Shown: positions 63,920-64,000 of the stretch, in pieces
Layout: each line of letters starts with the position of its first letter
Numbering within the stretch: position 1 is the stretch's first letter
Source: an uncultured Coriobacteriales bacterium
GTDB lineage: Bacteria; Actinomycetota; Coriobacteriia; Coriobacteriales; UMGS124
Length of the DNA: 64,000 nucleotides
Assembly (NCBI GenBank): GCA_934636245.1
Contig: CAKUAI010000003.1
Coordinates: 62,001-126,000, forward strand
Direction: 5' to 3'
Program-made: the position numbers and the translations under genes
The notes under the pieces: model-generated
What the model saw: only the letters and a program-made list of their open reading frames with translations
Database searches by the model: none
Told to the model about the DNA's origin: nothing

Positions 63920-64000
63920 ATGTACAAGGCGGGTATACATGGCACCTGCTGCGACGACGAGGCGCTCGCCATCCTCGTGAGCGGCCTGCACGCTGCGCAA
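63920..64000 (+). CDS. Partial open frame running off the window
   Basis: Twenty-seven codons from ATG 63920 (MYKAGIHGTCCDDEALAILV, then SGLHAAQ) remain open at the window edge. No ribosome site is obvious and the protein is too short to name, although the G+C pattern fits coding DNA. Confidence is low. Confidence 0.35.
   Translation, partial: MYKAGIHGTCCDDEALAILVSGLHAAQ

Overview
The window is high-G+C DNA from an anaerobic actinobacterium, most likely a member of the Coriobacteriia (Eggerthella/Slackia-like). The evidence for this is indirect: LuxR regulators carrying about 12 membrane helices, a Tat-exported flavin reductase, a DMSO-reductase-type operon and a split methionine synthase, all typical of that class. 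The taxonomy is inferred from gene content, not from a marker gene.

Bases 1 to about 35,185 are one tailed-phage (siphovirus-type) prophage, mostly transcribed rightward. Its order is: DinD-like protein and repressor on the minus strand, a Cro-like regulator, a tRNA-Arg(CCU), small early genes, a replication-organizer-like gene with a candidate origin, the integrase, SSB, and a twice-repeated block of MazG-like and zinc-ribbon genes. A sigma-region-4-like late regulator follows, then HNH endonuclease, terminases, portal, protease, capsid, connectors, tail tube, tail chaperones with a classical -1 frameshift site, tape measure, tail tip and fibres, and finally the lysis genes and a strong terminator.

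The main find is a diversity-generating retroelement (DGR) in the tail-fibre region. The 3' end of a fibre gene (30153-31712) holds a variable repeat at 31572-31680. A template copy lies 217 bases downstream (31789-31897), followed by a reverse transcriptase gene (31949-33166). Over the first 103 aligned bases there are 12 mismatches; 11 fall on template adenines and the twelfth is silent. The phage therefore appears to diversify its receptor-binding tip by adenine-directed mutagenesis. No avd accessory gene is recognisable and the reverse transcriptase has an atypical motif.

Bases 35,185-36,800 hold an AT-richer stretch with two secreted-protein genes, possibly phage cargo. From 36.8 kb the DNA looks chromosomal. 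A 434-449 bp segment carrying a Spx/ArsC-like gene occurs twice (36.9 and 44.8 kb) and brackets two AAA ATPases and a decayed DMSO-reductase locus, in which torD is frameshifted and a deletion has fused the truncated dmsA to a truncated luxR gene. A metF / MetH-activation-domain / metH operon, an MFS-CBS fusion transporter, a membrane LuxR regulator and a divergent Tat-exported flavoprotein follow.

Bases 57.0-62.9 kb look like a small genomic island: an XRE regulator with its own palindromic sites, then six secreted or membrane proteins of unknown function (several with twin-arginine signals), ending beside a truncated tyrosine recombinase. The window closes with a low-molecular-weight protein-tyrosine phosphatase and an unassigned partial reading frame.
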